This document shows, one piece after another, positions 1-8,823 of a stretch of DNA of 64,000 nucleotides. The notes below the pieces were generated by a model. It made no database searches, was not told the origin of the DNA, and worked only from the letters and a program-made list of their open reading frames with translations. Each line of letters begins with the position of its first letter. Positions within the stretch are counted from its first letter, which is position 1. A program made the translations under genes and the position numbers. Source of the stretch: Actinomadura graeca (GTDB taxonomy: Bacteria; Actinomycetota; Actinomycetes; Streptosporangiales; Streptosporangiaceae); NCBI RefSeq assembly GCF_019175365.1, contig NZ_CP059572.1, positions 4,774,001 through 4,838,000 of the forward strand. The letters are read 5' to 3'.

Positions 1-728
1 CCGGGATCGAACGCCGCCGGCCGGGCGTCCTCGCCGACGCCCTCCACCAGGCAGGACCGGCCGGTCCCGCCGGAGCGGGCCGGGCCCCGGGGCTCGGCGC
101 CGATCACGCGGACGCAGCCTCCGGAGACCTCCTTGAGGAAGCCGCCCGCGCCGGTGACGGTCCCGCCCGTCCCGATCCCGGCGACGAAGTGGGTCACCCG
201 CCCGTCGGTCTGCGCCCAGATCTCCGGGCCGGTCGTCTCGTAGTGCGACAGCGGATTGTGCGGGTTGGAGTACTGGTCCGGCCTCCACGCCCCGGACGTC
301 TGCCGGACGAGCCGGTCCGACACCGAGCGGCAGGACGCGGGATCACCGGGGGGCACGGCGGCCGGGCAGACGACGACCTCCGCCCCGTAGGCGCGCAGGG
401 TGCCGAGCCCGTCGGCGGAGATCGTGTCGGGGCATACCAGGAGGCACCGGTATCCGCGTTCCCGTGCCACGATCGCCAGCCCGATCCCGGTGTTGCCCGT
501 CGTGGCCTCGACGATGGCGCCGCCCTCCCGCAGGTCTCCCGCGCGCTCGGCGGCCTCGACCATCCGGACGGCGATGCGGTCCTTCACCGACCCGCCCGGA
601 TTGAAGTACTCGACCTTCGCGGCGACGAGCGGAGCGCCCCCGTCCCGGTGCCCGCCGCCGAGGACGCCGCGCAGCCGCAGCAGCGGGGTGCCGCCGACCA
701 GTCCGATGAGCGAGTCGGATACGTGCAC
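1..728 (-). CDS. Cysteine synthase / cystathionine beta-synthase family PLP enzyme (3' end outside window)
   Basis: Fold type II PLP enzyme of the CysK/CBS/SbnA group, expected to catalyse beta-replacement on O-acetyl- or O-phosphoserine. About 242 residues are visible and the family is usually 300-350, so the C-terminus is missing. The GGTPLLRL signature is at residues 12-19, the PLP Schiff-base lysine is K49 in NPGGSVKDR, the substrate/phosphate loop TTGNTG is at 76-81, and the glycine-rich GTGGT phosphate-binding loop is near residue 185. The start is GTG, chosen because a perfect AGGAGG sits six bases upstream. It lies 11 bp after a small membrane-protein gene and downstream of an ATP-grasp ligase on the same strand. 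That setting suggests supply of an unusual amino acid (for example a diaminopropionate- or cysteine-type unit) rather than housekeeping cysteine synthesis. The family call is firm; the substrate is inference. Confidence 0.9.
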   Translation of the reverse strand, partial: MHVSDSLIGLVGGTPLLRLRGVLGGGHRDGGAPLVAAKVEYFNPGGSVKDRIAVRMVEAAERAGDLREGGAIVEATTGNTGIGLAIVARERGYRCLLVCPDTISADGLGTLRAYGAEVVVCPAAVPPGDPASCRSVSDRLVRQTSGAWRPDQYSNPHNPLSHYETTGPEIWAQTDGRVTHFVAGIGTGGTVTGAGGFLKEVSGGCVRVIGAEPRGPARSGGTGRSCLVEGVGEDARPAAFDP

Positions 729-739
729 CGGGAGCCTCC

Positions 740-1135
740 TCAGCGAGCCGTTCCGGACTTCCCCGCCTCGACGGGCGCCGCGTCCCGCACGACCGCCCCG
801 TCCTGCACGATCACCTCGTCGGCCCCGGTCGCCGCCTCCCCGGCGGGCGGCGCGGCCGCCGGCGTCCCCGCGGCGGGGGCGGCGCGGGGACGCCGGTGGG
901 TTCCGCGCACCCGCCGGTGGGCCCCGCGGCTCCGGCGGCGGGCGGCTCCCTCCGCGCCGAGCGCGATCGCCCCGGCCATGGCGGCGAGCACGAGGGGAAG
1001 GGCGCCGAGGAAGGTGGAGGCGACGAGCATCGCGCCGCAGAGCACCAGGAACACCGGGGAGGCGTAGAGGCGGATCCCCGTGGGCCCTCGCCGCGCTCGC
1101 CCCGGGGCCTCGGCCCGGGGTGCCCGCCCGCTCAT
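740..1135 (-). CDS. Small membrane protein of unknown function
   Basis: 131 residues. A basic N-terminus is followed by a long hydrophobic stretch at about residues 27-60, enough for one long or two short membrane segments, and then an Arg/Ala/Pro-rich polar tail. The ATG overlaps the TGA of the upstream ATP-grasp gene (ATGA), and the next gene starts 11 bp after its stop, so it is translationally coupled inside the operon. I do not recognise the family. It may be a membrane anchor or a degenerate transporter piece for the pathway. Confidence 0.7.
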   Translation of the reverse strand: MSGRAPRAEAPGRARRGPTGIRLYASPVFLVLCGAMLVASTFLGALPLVLAAMAGAIALGAEGAARRRSRGAHRRVRGTHRRPRAAPAAGTPAAAPPAGEAATGADEVIVQDGAVVRDAAPVEAGKSGTAR

Positions 1136-2430
1136 CGCCGGGCCTCGAACGTCGCGACCGGGGTCGGCCGGATCCCCAGCAGGCCGCCGATCTCGGAGAG
1201 GAGCCGTTCGCACAGGTCCTCGGCCGCCGCGGGCGTCGCGGCGACGACGCGGACCATCCCCCGGACGTCGAGTTCGCCGCCCATCCCGCGCAGCCGCGTG
1301 CCGGGGGTGATGTCCGTCCAGCCCGAGTGCAGCCGGGGACGGATCGCCTCGAACCAGTCGGGGGACAGCCCGGCGGAGACGGCGCGGTCGTCGGCGGACG
1401 TGATGAACGAATGGCTGGCACCTCGCTCCGCAGGGAAGGGCACGGCCGGCCCGGCGGCTCCGGTGTGCAGGTCGACGAGCGTCGCGAACAGGTCGCGGTC
1501 GGTCGCCGCGCGCACGAGGTCGGGGACGGCGCCGCCCGCCATCCGCGGGTTCACCTCGATGAGGCGGGGCCCGCCTTCGGTGAGGACGGCCTCCACATGG
1601 AACAGGCCGAAGTCCAGCCCGAGCGCCTCGCAGACCTGGACCGCGTAGTCGCCGAGGAGCCGCTCGTCGCAGGCGCCCAGCCCGCAGGGCATCGTGGACC
1701 CGAGGTCCAGGATCGGGTTGTCGCGCCCGGACTTGCGGCGCACGATCACCAGGGGGGTCAGGGCGCCGCCGTCGCCGAGGACCACGATGGAGAACAGCGG
1801 GCCGACGGCCATCTCCTCCACGAGGAAACGACCGTCCAGCTCCTCGGCGACGCCCCGTTGGAGGGAGCCGGAGCGGGCGGCGATCTGAGTGAAATGCTCT
1901 TCGATGTCGTCCTGTGACCGGGCCACGGCCGTCAGCACCGCGCCGAACCCGCCCGGCGGCTTGACGACGACCGGGAAGCCGATGGACGTGGCCGCCGCCA
2001 CCGCCTCCGCCACCCCGGCGACCACGGCGAACCTCAGGTTCGGGATGGCCCGGTCGTCGAGGATCCGCCGGCACGCCCCCTTGTCCCTGGCCGCCGTGAT
2101 CGCATCCGGGGACGTCCCCTTGACACCGAGGCGCCGGGCGAGGTCGGCCGCGGGCAGGGCGCAGGCGTGGACGGTGCTGAGCACGGCGTCCACGCCCTCC
2201 ACATAGATCCCGGCCGCGCGCATGGCGCCGACCAGCGCGCCGATGTCGTGCGGGTCGTCGACCTCGATGCAGCGGTCGGCGAGCCGCCGCGCCTCCGCGC
2301 GCTGCCCCGGTGTGAGACAGAAGTCGTAGGCGGGCGCGTACAGCAGTGTCGTCTTGTGGCCGGAAGCCCTCGCGTACTCCAGCGCCTGGAGCCCGGGGCC
2401 CGTCGTCGCGACGAAGATCAGGTTGCTCAA
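1132..2430 (-). CDS. ATP-grasp carboxylate-amine ligase
   Basis: 432 residues, a full-length ATP-grasp enzyme of the type that joins a carboxylate to an amino group (L-amino-acid ligases, BacD/DdaF-like peptide ligases). The N-terminal preATP-grasp domain covers about residues 1-110. The central ATP-binding lysine segment (FPVVVKPPGGFG) is near residue 150, and the Mg-binding motif LIEVNPRMAGG is near residue 310. The start is TTG, preceded by AAGGA at six bases; no ATG or GTG fits as well. It is followed without a gap by the membrane protein and then the CysK-like enzyme. Known biosynthetic clusters pair such enzymes to make an unusual amino acid and couple it into a dipeptide or amide. The product here is unknown. 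Confidence 0.88.
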   Translation of the reverse strand: MSNLIFVATTGPGLQALEYARASGHKTTLLYAPAYDFCLTPGQRAEARRLADRCIEVDDPHDIGALVGAMRAAGIYVEGVDAVLSTVHACALPAADLARRLGVKGTSPDAITAARDKGACRRILDDRAIPNLRFAVVAGVAEAVAAATSIGFPVVVKPPGGFGAVLTAVARSQDDIEEHFTQIAARSGSLQRGVAEELDGRFLVEEMAVGPLFSIVVLGDGGALTPLVIVRRKSGRDNPILDLGSTMPCGLGACDERLLGDYAVQVCEALGLDFGLFHVEAVLTEGGPRLIEVNPRMAGGAVPDLVRAATDRDLFATLVDLHTGAAGPAVPFPAERGASHSFITSADDRAVSAGLSPDWFEAIRPRLHSGWTDITPGTRLRGMGGELDVRGMVRVVAATPAAAEDLCERLLSEIGGLLGIRPTPVATFEARR

Positions 2431-2460
2431 TGCCGGTCCTTAGCCAGTGCTCTTCCGCCC

Positions 2461-3032
2461 TCACGCCTGCGGACGGAACTCCTTCCACGCCCGTTCGCGG
2501 ACGGCGAGGGCGCGGTCGAGCCGCCGGAGGACGCCGATGGCCGTCTCCGGCAGCAGGTCGGGCCGCTCCCCGGCGATCGGGGCGACCATGTTGTCCAGCC
2601 GGCCCCGCGCGTGCCCGATGTCGATGGTCACGTGCTCGCGGAGGTGGCGCAGGTCCCGGTCGTCCAGCCCGAGTCGGCGCCACACGTCGAGCCGGCGGTC
2701 GGTCCGCCCGGGGACGGCCGGTTCCGTGGCCGTCAGCATGCCGGCGGCCTGCGGTGCCGGCCGCCGGTCCGCGACGGCCTTGAAGTGCGTGTTCGCCAGG
2801 CGCAGCTGTCGCGCCAGTGGGACGGCCACGGGTGCAGGATCCGGTGCGCGTTGATCTCGTAGCGGAAACGGTGGACGTCGAGTTCCGCGGCACTGTCGTC
2901 GTGGCCGAACCCGCGGACGACGGCGACCGGCCGGGAGGCTCCGTGCGGGTCCCGCTCCACGCGCCGGGCGTGAGCGGTCCCGTGATGTGCGCGGCGGGGT
3001 TCGGCTCCACCCCGCCCATCGCTCCATGTCAT
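2461..3032 (-). pseudogene. Remnant of an iron-containing redox enzyme (heme-oxygenase-like diiron) gene, apparently frameshifted
   Basis: The last ~110 codons (2461-2800) read cleanly as the C-terminal half of the iron-containing redox enzyme family (heme-oxygenase-like diiron oxidases). They include a helix of the pattern H-x3-D-x2-H (HVTIDIGH) and the downstream NMVAPI region. Upstream, family-like sequence (AELDVHRFRYEINAH) lies in a different frame, which then runs into a stop at about 2733. No single frame with a good start covers the whole gene. I read this as a broken gene with at least one frameshift around 2830; a sequencing error is possible. It would be the first gene of the operon that continues with the ATP-grasp ligase 30 bp downstream. 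Confidence 0.5.
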
Positions 3033-3754
3033 GGGAACTCCAGCTCATGACGATATGTCGCACTCGACAAAGCGGGGTATGCCTGAATGCACATGATGTG
3101 TCCGGTGCATCGGCAGCTCGGATACTGGCATGCTCTCTTTGTCCGGGCAAGCCTCGGATCAATGGCTTGACGCCGCCGTCCGCCTCTATTCGAGGGGCCG
3201 ACCAGCGCTTCCCGGATATTCTCGCTTCTCGGACTGGCCGGATCCGGCCTGTGGTTCATCCGTATTTACCGAAGCGGCGAACCGGTGATCATTTGAGTGG
3301 TGTTCCCGCAGGTGGGATCAGGTCGGTAGCGGCGGACGTGACGGGAGTGATCCTGGAATTACCCCGCGGCGTCGTCAGAGGTCCGGACGCCCGCGCAAGG
3401 TGCCGTGGAGGGGGTTACAGATCGGTGTATGGTCTATTTTATCGTGATGGTCCGTTCCATGGAACGGGACCATGAAAGATCGATCACACGGTTTTGGAAG
3501 CGCGTTGTTCAGGCGTCCGCAAGTGAAACTCCCGAGAGATTCGGGACGGTCGTGATCGCATTTTTCGGACAGAACAGTCGTCCCTGTCACGGGTGGCGGC
3601 ACGGGCCTCCGGCACGGTGCCCGGCGCCGCCACCGGTTCTTCCCACGAGACACAGCGGAGGGCAACCCGCGGGTAGGTGAATTCTGACCCTCGATATCCC
3701 CTCTCCTTGTGAGATCCGATTGCCCTTCCCGGCCGGGCGGCGCAGCATGGCAGG
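3033..3754. other. Intergenic region without a recognisable gene
   Basis: About 720 bp between the start side of the leftward operon and the rightward oxidoreductase gene. The base composition is visibly less GC-rich than the flanks, with AT-rich stretches near 3065-3130 and 3425-3445. Short open frames on both strands lack ribosome sites and family resemblance. It probably holds divergent promoters, and it contains the palindrome listed separately. Confidence 0.6.
3447..3473. promoter_or_regulatory. 27-bp imperfect palindrome, candidate operator
   Basis: A perfect 12-bp core GTTCCATGGAAC is flanked by ATGGTCC on the left and GGACCAT on the right, offset by one base. It sits next to AT-rich promoter-like sequence in the long intergenic region, about 280 bp before the oxidoreductase gene and 415 bp upstream of the leftward operon. 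The size and symmetry suit a dimeric repressor, but no cognate regulator is adjacent. Confidence 0.45.
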
Positions 3755-4606
3755 GTGAGGTTTTCGATCAACATCCCGAACTTCGGGGACTTCGCCGACG
3801 CCAAGACCGTCGCGGCCGTGGCCGAGGCCGCGGAGCGGACGGGCTGGGACGCGCTGTTCGTGTGGGACCACGTCGTGCACGTCAAAAGCCAGCGCAGGGC
3901 CTTCGGCGATCCCTGGATGCTCCTGACCGCGGCGGCGCTCGCGACGAAGCGGATCAAACTCGGCACACTCGTCACGCCGGTCGCCCGGCGGCGGCCCCAG
4001 CAGCTCGCCCGGCAGGTCGCCACGCTCGACGCGATCAGCGGCGGGCGCGTAATCTTCGGCGCCGGTCTCGGAGGCCCCGTCGAGGACGAGTACGGCTCCT
4101 TCGGGGAGCCGACCGACAACGTCGTCCTCGCCGAGCGCCTCGACGAGGGGCTCGACCTCCTCGCCCGCTACTGGACCGGCGAGCCGGTGACCCACAAGGG
4201 GAGCCACTACCAGGTCGACGACGTCGCGTTGCTGCCCCCCACGGTGCAGCACCCGCGGCCGCCGGTCTGGGTCGCCGGGTACTGGCCGAACAAGGCGCCG
4301 ATGCGCCGGGCGGCCCGCTGGGACGGCGCCGTCCCCCTGTTCGGCCACGAGTCGGGCCGGCGCCCGCCGTCCCCCGGCGAGGTCCGCGAGCTGACCGACT
4401 TCGTGACCGGGCAACGCGACGGCCGCGACGGCTTCGACATCGTGGTCGGCGGTGTCAGCCGCCCGTCCGACGGTCCCGACCTGCTGGCGTCGCTGGCCGA
4501 CGCCGGAGCCACATGGTGGGACGAGCGGCAGCCCGCCAACGGCCTCGGCAAGGACAGGCTCGCGCCCGTCCTCCGCCGCATCGAGCAGGGTCCGCCCCTC
4601 CTGTGA
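3755..4606 (+). CDS. LLM-class (luciferase-like) flavin/F420-dependent oxidoreductase
   Basis: 283 residues with the TIM-barrel signature of the bacterial luciferase superfamily. It opens with FSINIPNFGDF, then AEAAERTGWDALFVWDH near residues 25-40, the TKRIKLGTLVTP strand near 65-76, and a glycine-rich ISGGRVIFGAGLGG segment near 92-105 typical of F420- or FMN-binding members. Actinomycete members reduce or oxidise diverse metabolites; the substrate cannot be read from sequence. The start is GTG at the beginning of the conserved first strand; the ribosome site is weak. It stands alone, about 100 bp before aspartokinase on the same strand. Confidence 0.88.
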   Translation: MRFSINIPNFGDFADAKTVAAVAEAAERTGWDALFVWDHVVHVKSQRRAFGDPWMLLTAAALATKRIKLGTLVTPVARRRPQQLARQVATLDAISGGRVIFGAGLGGPVEDEYGSFGEPTDNVVLAERLDEGLDLLARYWTGEPVTHKGSHYQVDDVALLPPTVQHPRPPVWVAGYWPNKAPMRRAARWDGAVPLFGHESGRRPPSPGEVRELTDFVTGQRDGRDGFDIVVGGVSRPSDGPDLLASLADAGATWWDERQPANGLGKDRLAPVLRRIEQGPPLL

Positions 4607-4710
4607 GGAGCTGCCCGGCTCTGAAGAGTTACCTGCCTGTGACCCGGTTCCGGCGCCTCGGTAGACTCGGCGACCGATACGCCTGACCCCGATCCGAGGA
4701 GCGCCCACCC

Positions 4711-5985
4711 GTGGCCCTAGTCGTGCAGAAGTACGGTGGCTCCTCCGTCGCCGACGCCGAATGCGTCAAGCGGGTCGCCCAGCGCATCGTCGCAACGAAG
4801 AAGGCGGGCAACGACGTGGTCGTCGTGGTCTCCGCCATGGGCGACACGACGGATGATCTCATCGACATGGCCAAGCAGGTCAGCCCCCTGCCGCCGGGCC
4901 GCGAGCTGGACATGCTGCTCACCGCCGGCGAGCGGATCTCGATGGCGCTGCTGGCGATGGCCATCGCGAACCTCGGTCACGAGGCCCGCTCGTTCACCGG
5001 CTCCCAGGCCGGTGTCATCACCGACGGCTCGCACGGCCGGGCCAAGATCATCGACGTCACGCCCGGACGCATCCGCACGGCGCTGGACGAGGGCTCAATC
5101 TGCATCGTCGCCGGCTTCCAGGGCGTCTCCCAGGGGACCAAGGACATCACCACCCTCGGGCGCGGCGGCTCCGACACCACCGCCGTGGCGCTCGCCGCCG
5201 CGCTCGACGGCGACGTCTGCGAGATCTACTCCGACGTGGACGGCGTCTTCACCGCCGACCCCCGCATCGTCTCCCAGGCCCGCAAGCTCCCGAAGATCTC
5301 CTACGAGGAGATGCTGGAGATGGCGGCGAGCGGCGCCAAGATCCTGCACCTGCGCTGCGTGGAGTACGCGCGCCGCTACAACATCCCCATCCACGTGCGG
5401 TCCTCGTTCAGCCAGAAGGAAGGCACGTGGGTCGTCGACAGCAGCGACATCGAAGGGCACGACATGGAGCAGGCGATCATCTCCGGCGTCGCGCACGACC
5501 GGAGCGAGGCCAAGATCACCGTCGTGGGGGTGCCCGACAAGGTCGGTGAGGCCGCAACGATCTTCACGGTGCTGTCCGAGGCCGAGATCAACATCGACAT
5601 GATCGTGCAGAACGTGTCGGCGGCGTCCACCGGGCGCACCGACATCTCCTTCACCCTGCCCGCCAGCGACGGGCAGAGCGCCCTCACGGCCCTCAACAAG
5701 CTCCAGGAGCGCATCGGCTTCGAATCGCTGCGCTACGACGACCGGATCGGCAAGGTGTCGCTGATCGGCGCGGGCATGCGCTCGCACCCCGGCGTCACCG
5801 CGACGTTCTTCGCCGCCATCGCCGACGCCGGCGTGAACATCGAGATGATCTCCACCTCGGAGATCCGGATCTCGGTGGTCGTCGCCCAGGACGACATCGA
5901 CACCGCCGTCGCCGCAGCGCACCGCGCCTTCGACCTCGACGCCGACCAGGTCGAAGCCGTCGTCTACGGCGGCACCGGCCGCTGA
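4711..5985 (+). CDS. ask: Aspartate kinase
   Basis: 424 residues, matching the usual class of allosteric actinobacterial aspartokinases. It phosphorylates L-aspartate to 4-phospho-aspartate, the first step to diaminopimelate/lysine, threonine, methionine and isoleucine. The kinase domain opens with [12 protein letters not shown] (substrate/ATP motif), contains [15 protein letters not shown] near residue 150, and is followed by two ACT domains from about residue 265 to the end that bind feedback inhibitors. The start is GTG with GAGGAG nine bases upstream. As in other actinobacteria, an in-frame ATG near residue 252 (before [11 protein letters not shown]) could initiate the separate beta subunit consisting of the ACT domains alone. 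Unlike the usual ask-asd pair, asd lies 1.65 kb away behind an opposed gene. Confidence 0.97.
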   Translation: MALVVQKYGGSSVADAECVKRVAQRIVATKKAGNDVVVVVSAMGDTTDDLIDMAKQVSPLPPGRELDMLLTAGERISMALLAMAIANLGHEARSFTGSQAGVITDGSHGRAKIIDVTPGRIRTALDEGSICIVAGFQGVSQGTKDITTLGRGGSDTTAVALAAALDGDVCEIYSDVDGVFTADPRIVSQARKLPKISYEEMLEMAASGAKILHLRCVEYARRYNIPIHVRSSFSQKEGTWVVDSSDIEGHDMEQAIISGVAHDRSEAKITVVGVPDKVGEAATIFTVLSEAEINIDMIVQNVSAASTGRTDISFTLPASDGQSALTALNKLQERIGFESLRYDDRIGKVSLIGAGMRSHPGVTATFFAAIADAGVNIEMISTSEIRISVVVAQDDIDTAVAAAHRAFDLDADQVEAVVYGGTGR

Positions 5986-6004
5986 ATTTATTCCAATCCC
6001 GGCC

Positions 6005-6115
6005 CGAGCGGGCTCGCCTGGCGGCTCGCCCGCTCGACCGTGCTTGGGGCGAGCGCGTCATCGCTTCGCGATCAGCCCGCGTGAGGCTCGCCTTCGGCTT
6101 TGCCTCACGCGGGCT
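6005..6115. terminator. Two inverted repeats between convergent ask and DUF2637 genes
   Basis: The first pair, CGAGCGGGC / GCCCGCTCG, is at 6005-6013 and 6028-6036. The second, AGCCCGCGTGAGGC / GCCTCACGCGGGCT, is at 6074-6087 and 6102-6115: a perfect 14-bp stem with a 14-nt loop. Both lie between the ends of two converging genes, so a bidirectional transcription terminator is the natural reading. There is no U-tract, as is common in actinomycetes. Confidence 0.7.
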
Positions 6116-6230
6116 GGTATCGCGCTCGCGTGCCACTTGAGGTCGTTTGTGCACCCGTCTTCCGCGTCCGCCGCGGCTGGCGCCGAGTCCCGGGGTGGCT
6201 GGTGTCTTCGCTACCTGGCTTCGGGCCTCT

Positions 6231-7355
6231 TCAGGGGGTTGGGCGGGTCAGGCGGTTCAGTAGGCGCTGGCCCTGGCGGGGGCTGAGCTGCAAACGTCTG
6301 CCCAGCTCGGCGCCGGTGATGCCCGGTTCCGCGGCCAGGATGATCTGTGCGCGCGCTTCCGTCCCCGCCGTTGTCGTGGTCAGGGCTGAGGCGCGGGTGG
6401 GGGGCGGTGCCGTCTGGCGGCCGCTGGGGGCTTGGGCGGGGGGTCTCGGTCCGCTCTGGGGGGCCGGGGGCGGCTTGTCTTCTGGGACGGGGTGGGGGGT
6501 GGGCTGCGCCGGGCGGGGATCGGGAGGGTGGCTTGGCGCGGGGGGCGGCGGGGGTGTCATGATCTCGGTGACGCGGGCCAGGGCCTGGTCCAGCATGACG
6601 CCGTCGGACAGCATCCACACCACGTCCGCTGGGGCCTGGCGTTTCCAGGTGCGGCCGTAGCGGTCGCGCAGCAGGGCCAGCGCGTGGCGGCGGCGCTGCT
6701 CGGCGACGAGTGCGCGCGGGTAGGACGTGATCTGCCACAGCACCATCCGCCTCCACAGGCAGAACGTCGAGAACGGGGCCAGGAGCCAGCGCGCGATCGG
6801 GATGCCCTCGCGGACGATCCCGGCGGCAATCCCCGCGCGGCGGCGGATCGCGTGCCGGACGGCCTCGACGAACGTCACGAACAGCACCGGCATCGCGGCG
6901 TGCATCACGACACCGGCCGGGTCGCCGTCGGCGGCCGACACGTTCAGCCACACGGTCGCGCCGGTGAAGGCCATCGCCATCCACCGCAGCGCCGGCATCG
7001 GCATGGCCAGCCATTCCAGGAGCAGGGCCACCGAGACGAGGGCGAGGATGCCGAGGTCCACCCCGGCCGGGACGATCCACGCCTGGCCGCCGAACCAGGG
7101 CTCGGCGACGTCCCGGACGGAGGCGAAGGAGCCGTAGCCGCCGAGCCCGGCGAGACCGGCGAAGAACACGCCGCCCACCGCGGCGAGGATCCGCTGGGAC
7201 CACGTCAGCGGCCGCATCGCCGGAGAGACCGGCTCCGGCGGGAGGGGCGGGGGCGGCGGGGGCACCGGAGGCGAGGGTGCCGACACCGGCGGCATAGGCG
7301 ATGGCGGGGCCGCGGGGCCGGAGCCCGCGGTCCTGTCCACGTCCACGGCGGTCAT
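6231..7355 (-). CDS. DUF2637 (SpdB-like) membrane protein with C-terminal winged-helix motif
   Basis: 374 residues. A Pro-rich N-terminus (to about residue 48) precedes a hydrophobic block with about four membrane segments between residues 55 and 165, matching DUF2637, a family known from spread genes (spdB) of Streptomyces plasmids and integrative elements. A cytoplasmic stretch, a Pro-rich linker (about 268-325) and a helix-turn-helix-like end follow (GITGAELGRRLQLSPRQGQRLL). Chromosomal copies exist in many actinomycetes without nearby transfer genes, and none is seen here. It separates ask from asd on the opposite strand, so it may be an insertion between them. The DNA-binding tail is inferred from pattern only. 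Confidence 0.78.
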   Translation of the reverse strand: MTAVDVDRTAGSGPAAPPSPMPPVSAPSPPVPPPPPPLPPEPVSPAMRPLTWSQRILAAVGGVFFAGLAGLGGYGSFASVRDVAEPWFGGQAWIVPAGVDLGILALVSVALLLEWLAMPMPALRWMAMAFTGATVWLNVSAADGDPAGVVMHAAMPVLFVTFVEAVRHAIRRRAGIAAGIVREGIPIARWLLAPFSTFCLWRRMVLWQITSYPRALVAEQRRRHALALLRDRYGRTWKRQAPADVVWMLSDGVMLDQALARVTEIMTPPPPPAPSHPPDPRPAQPTPHPVPEDKPPPAPQSGPRPPAQAPSGRQTAPPPTRASALTTTTAGTEARAQIILAAEPGITGAELGRRLQLSPRQGQRLLNRLTRPTP

Positions 7356-7634
7356 CGTTGTCCCTTTCCGCGCGCCCGGGCGGGGGCGATCGGTCGCTGA
7401 TCTCCATGGGACCGTAGCGTGGCGGCGCCCTTGATTCAGGGCAAAAACCCACGAATGGTGTAAAAGCGCCGGTCAGCGCCGGGCGGTCGGCAGTCCGCCG
7501 GGAGTGAGCCGCATGACGCAGACCGCACGGCGGAGCGGTGCCACGGTTGCCGCGTGGGAACCGGCCGCGTCCGGCAGGAGTTCAGGTGTGTGGACGGGCG
7601 GACGCGACTCGATGACGAGAGGGTGGGTGCGACC

Positions 7635-8735
7635 ATGGGCTCGACTACCGGGCCGGGCACCGCCAGAACAAGGGACGGGCGGGCGGGCAGGCCCACCCTC
7701 GCAGTCGTCGGCGCCACCGGAGCCGTCGGCGGCGTGATCCTCGACCTGTTGTCCACCCGCCGGAACGTGTACGGGGAGATCCGCCTGGTCTCCTCGCCCG
7801 GCTCGGCGGGGCGGAGGCTGTCCGTGCGCGGCGAGCCCGCCGAGGTGGTCGCCCTCGCGCCGGAGGTCTTCGACGGCGCCGCGATCGCGATGTTCGTCGT
7901 CCCGGACGAGGTGTCCGCCGCGTGGGCTCCGGTCGCGGCCGCGCGCGGCGCCGTGGTGGCGGACGACTCGAACGCGTTCCGGATGGCCCCGGACGTGCCG
8001 CTCGTCGTCCCCGAGGTGAACCCCGACCGGGTGCGCGACCGTCCGCGCGGCATCGTCGCGAGCCCCGGCTGCACCACGCTGGCGATGATCGTCGCGCTGG
8101 GCGCGCTGCACCGCCGGTACGGGCTGCGGGAGCTGGTCGTCTCGTCCTACCAGGCCGCGTCGGGGGCGGGCCAGGACGGCATCGACACCCTGTACGCGCA
8201 GATGGAGAAGGTGGGCGGCGACCGGGCGCTCGGCAACCGCGCGGGCGACGTCCGCGGTGCCGTCGGCGAGCTGGGACCGTTCCCGGCGCCGCTCGCGATG
8301 AACGTCGTGCCGTGGGCGGGCTCCCCGGCGGAGGGCGGCTGGAGCTCGGAGGAGCTCAAGATCCGCGACGAGGTGCGCAAGGTGCTCGGCGCCCCCGACC
8401 TGCGGGTGTCGGCGACGTGCGTCCGCGTCCCGGTGGTGAAGGCGCACTCCCTGTCGGTCCACGCGGTGTTCCGGGAGCGCGTGGAGCAGCGGGAAGCGCA
8501 GGCGATCCTGGCCGGGTCGCCCGGCGTCGTCCTCTGCGACAATCCCGAGCTGCACGAGTTCCCGACGCCCGCCGACGTCGTCGGGACCGACCCGACCTGG
8601 GCCGGGCGGGTCCGGCGCTCGCTGGACGACCCCCGGGCGCTCGACCTGTTCCTCTGCGGCGACAACCTCCGCAAGGGCGCGGCGCTCAACACCGTCCAGG
8701 TCGCCGAGCTGATCGCCGCGGAGCTCACGCCTTGA
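7635..8735 (+). CDS. asd: Aspartate-semialdehyde dehydrogenase
   Basis: 366 residues. It reduces aspartyl-4-phosphate with NADPH to aspartate-4-semialdehyde, the step after aspartokinase. The NADP loop VVGATGAVG is at residues 24-32, the catalytic cysteine is C146 in VASPGCTT, the family signature SSYQAASGAGQDGIDTL follows it, and the active-site histidine region RVPVVKAHSLSVH is near the C-terminus. The start chosen is the ATG 14-20 residues before the NADP loop; a longer frame has no better ribosome site. In canonical enzymes the nucleotide-domain segment around residues 87-95 reads FSAGGS-like, but here it reads FVVPDEVS. This may therefore be a divergent paralogue; the catalytic residues are intact. 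Confidence 0.93.
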   Translation: MGSTTGPGTARTRDGRAGRPTLAVVGATGAVGGVILDLLSTRRNVYGEIRLVSSPGSAGRRLSVRGEPAEVVALAPEVFDGAAIAMFVVPDEVSAAWAPVAAARGAVVADDSNAFRMAPDVPLVVPEVNPDRVRDRPRGIVASPGCTTLAMIVALGALHRRYGLRELVVSSYQAASGAGQDGIDTLYAQMEKVGGDRALGNRAGDVRGAVGELGPFPAPLAMNVVPWAGSPAEGGWSSEELKIRDEVRKVLGAPDLRVSATCVRVPVVKAHSLSVHAVFRERVEQREAQAILAGSPGVVLCDNPELHEFPTPADVVGTDPTWAGRVRRSLDDPRALDLFLCGDNLRKGAALNTVQVAELIAAELTP

Positions 8736-8823
8736 CCGCCGTTCCGGACACGGCGGTCACGTCCGGTGAGGGCGCGGTTCCCGGCGGGAGCAACCGGGCC
8801 CGGCGGGCTTTAGGCTGGCAGGC

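Noticed and set aside
740..3019. 759-codon open frame on the minus strand
   Set aside because: Only its last 131 codons look like protein; the rest is the shadow of the ATP-grasp gene in another frame.
4607..4710. Lysine riboswitch before aspartokinase
   Set aside because: The leader is only about 100 bp and shows none of the conserved stem-loop arrangement; actinobacterial ask is controlled by ACT feedback.
6231..7355. Integrated plasmid or ICE around the DUF2637 gene
   Set aside because: No integrase, replication or transfer gene is nearby, and both neighbours are core biosynthetic genes.
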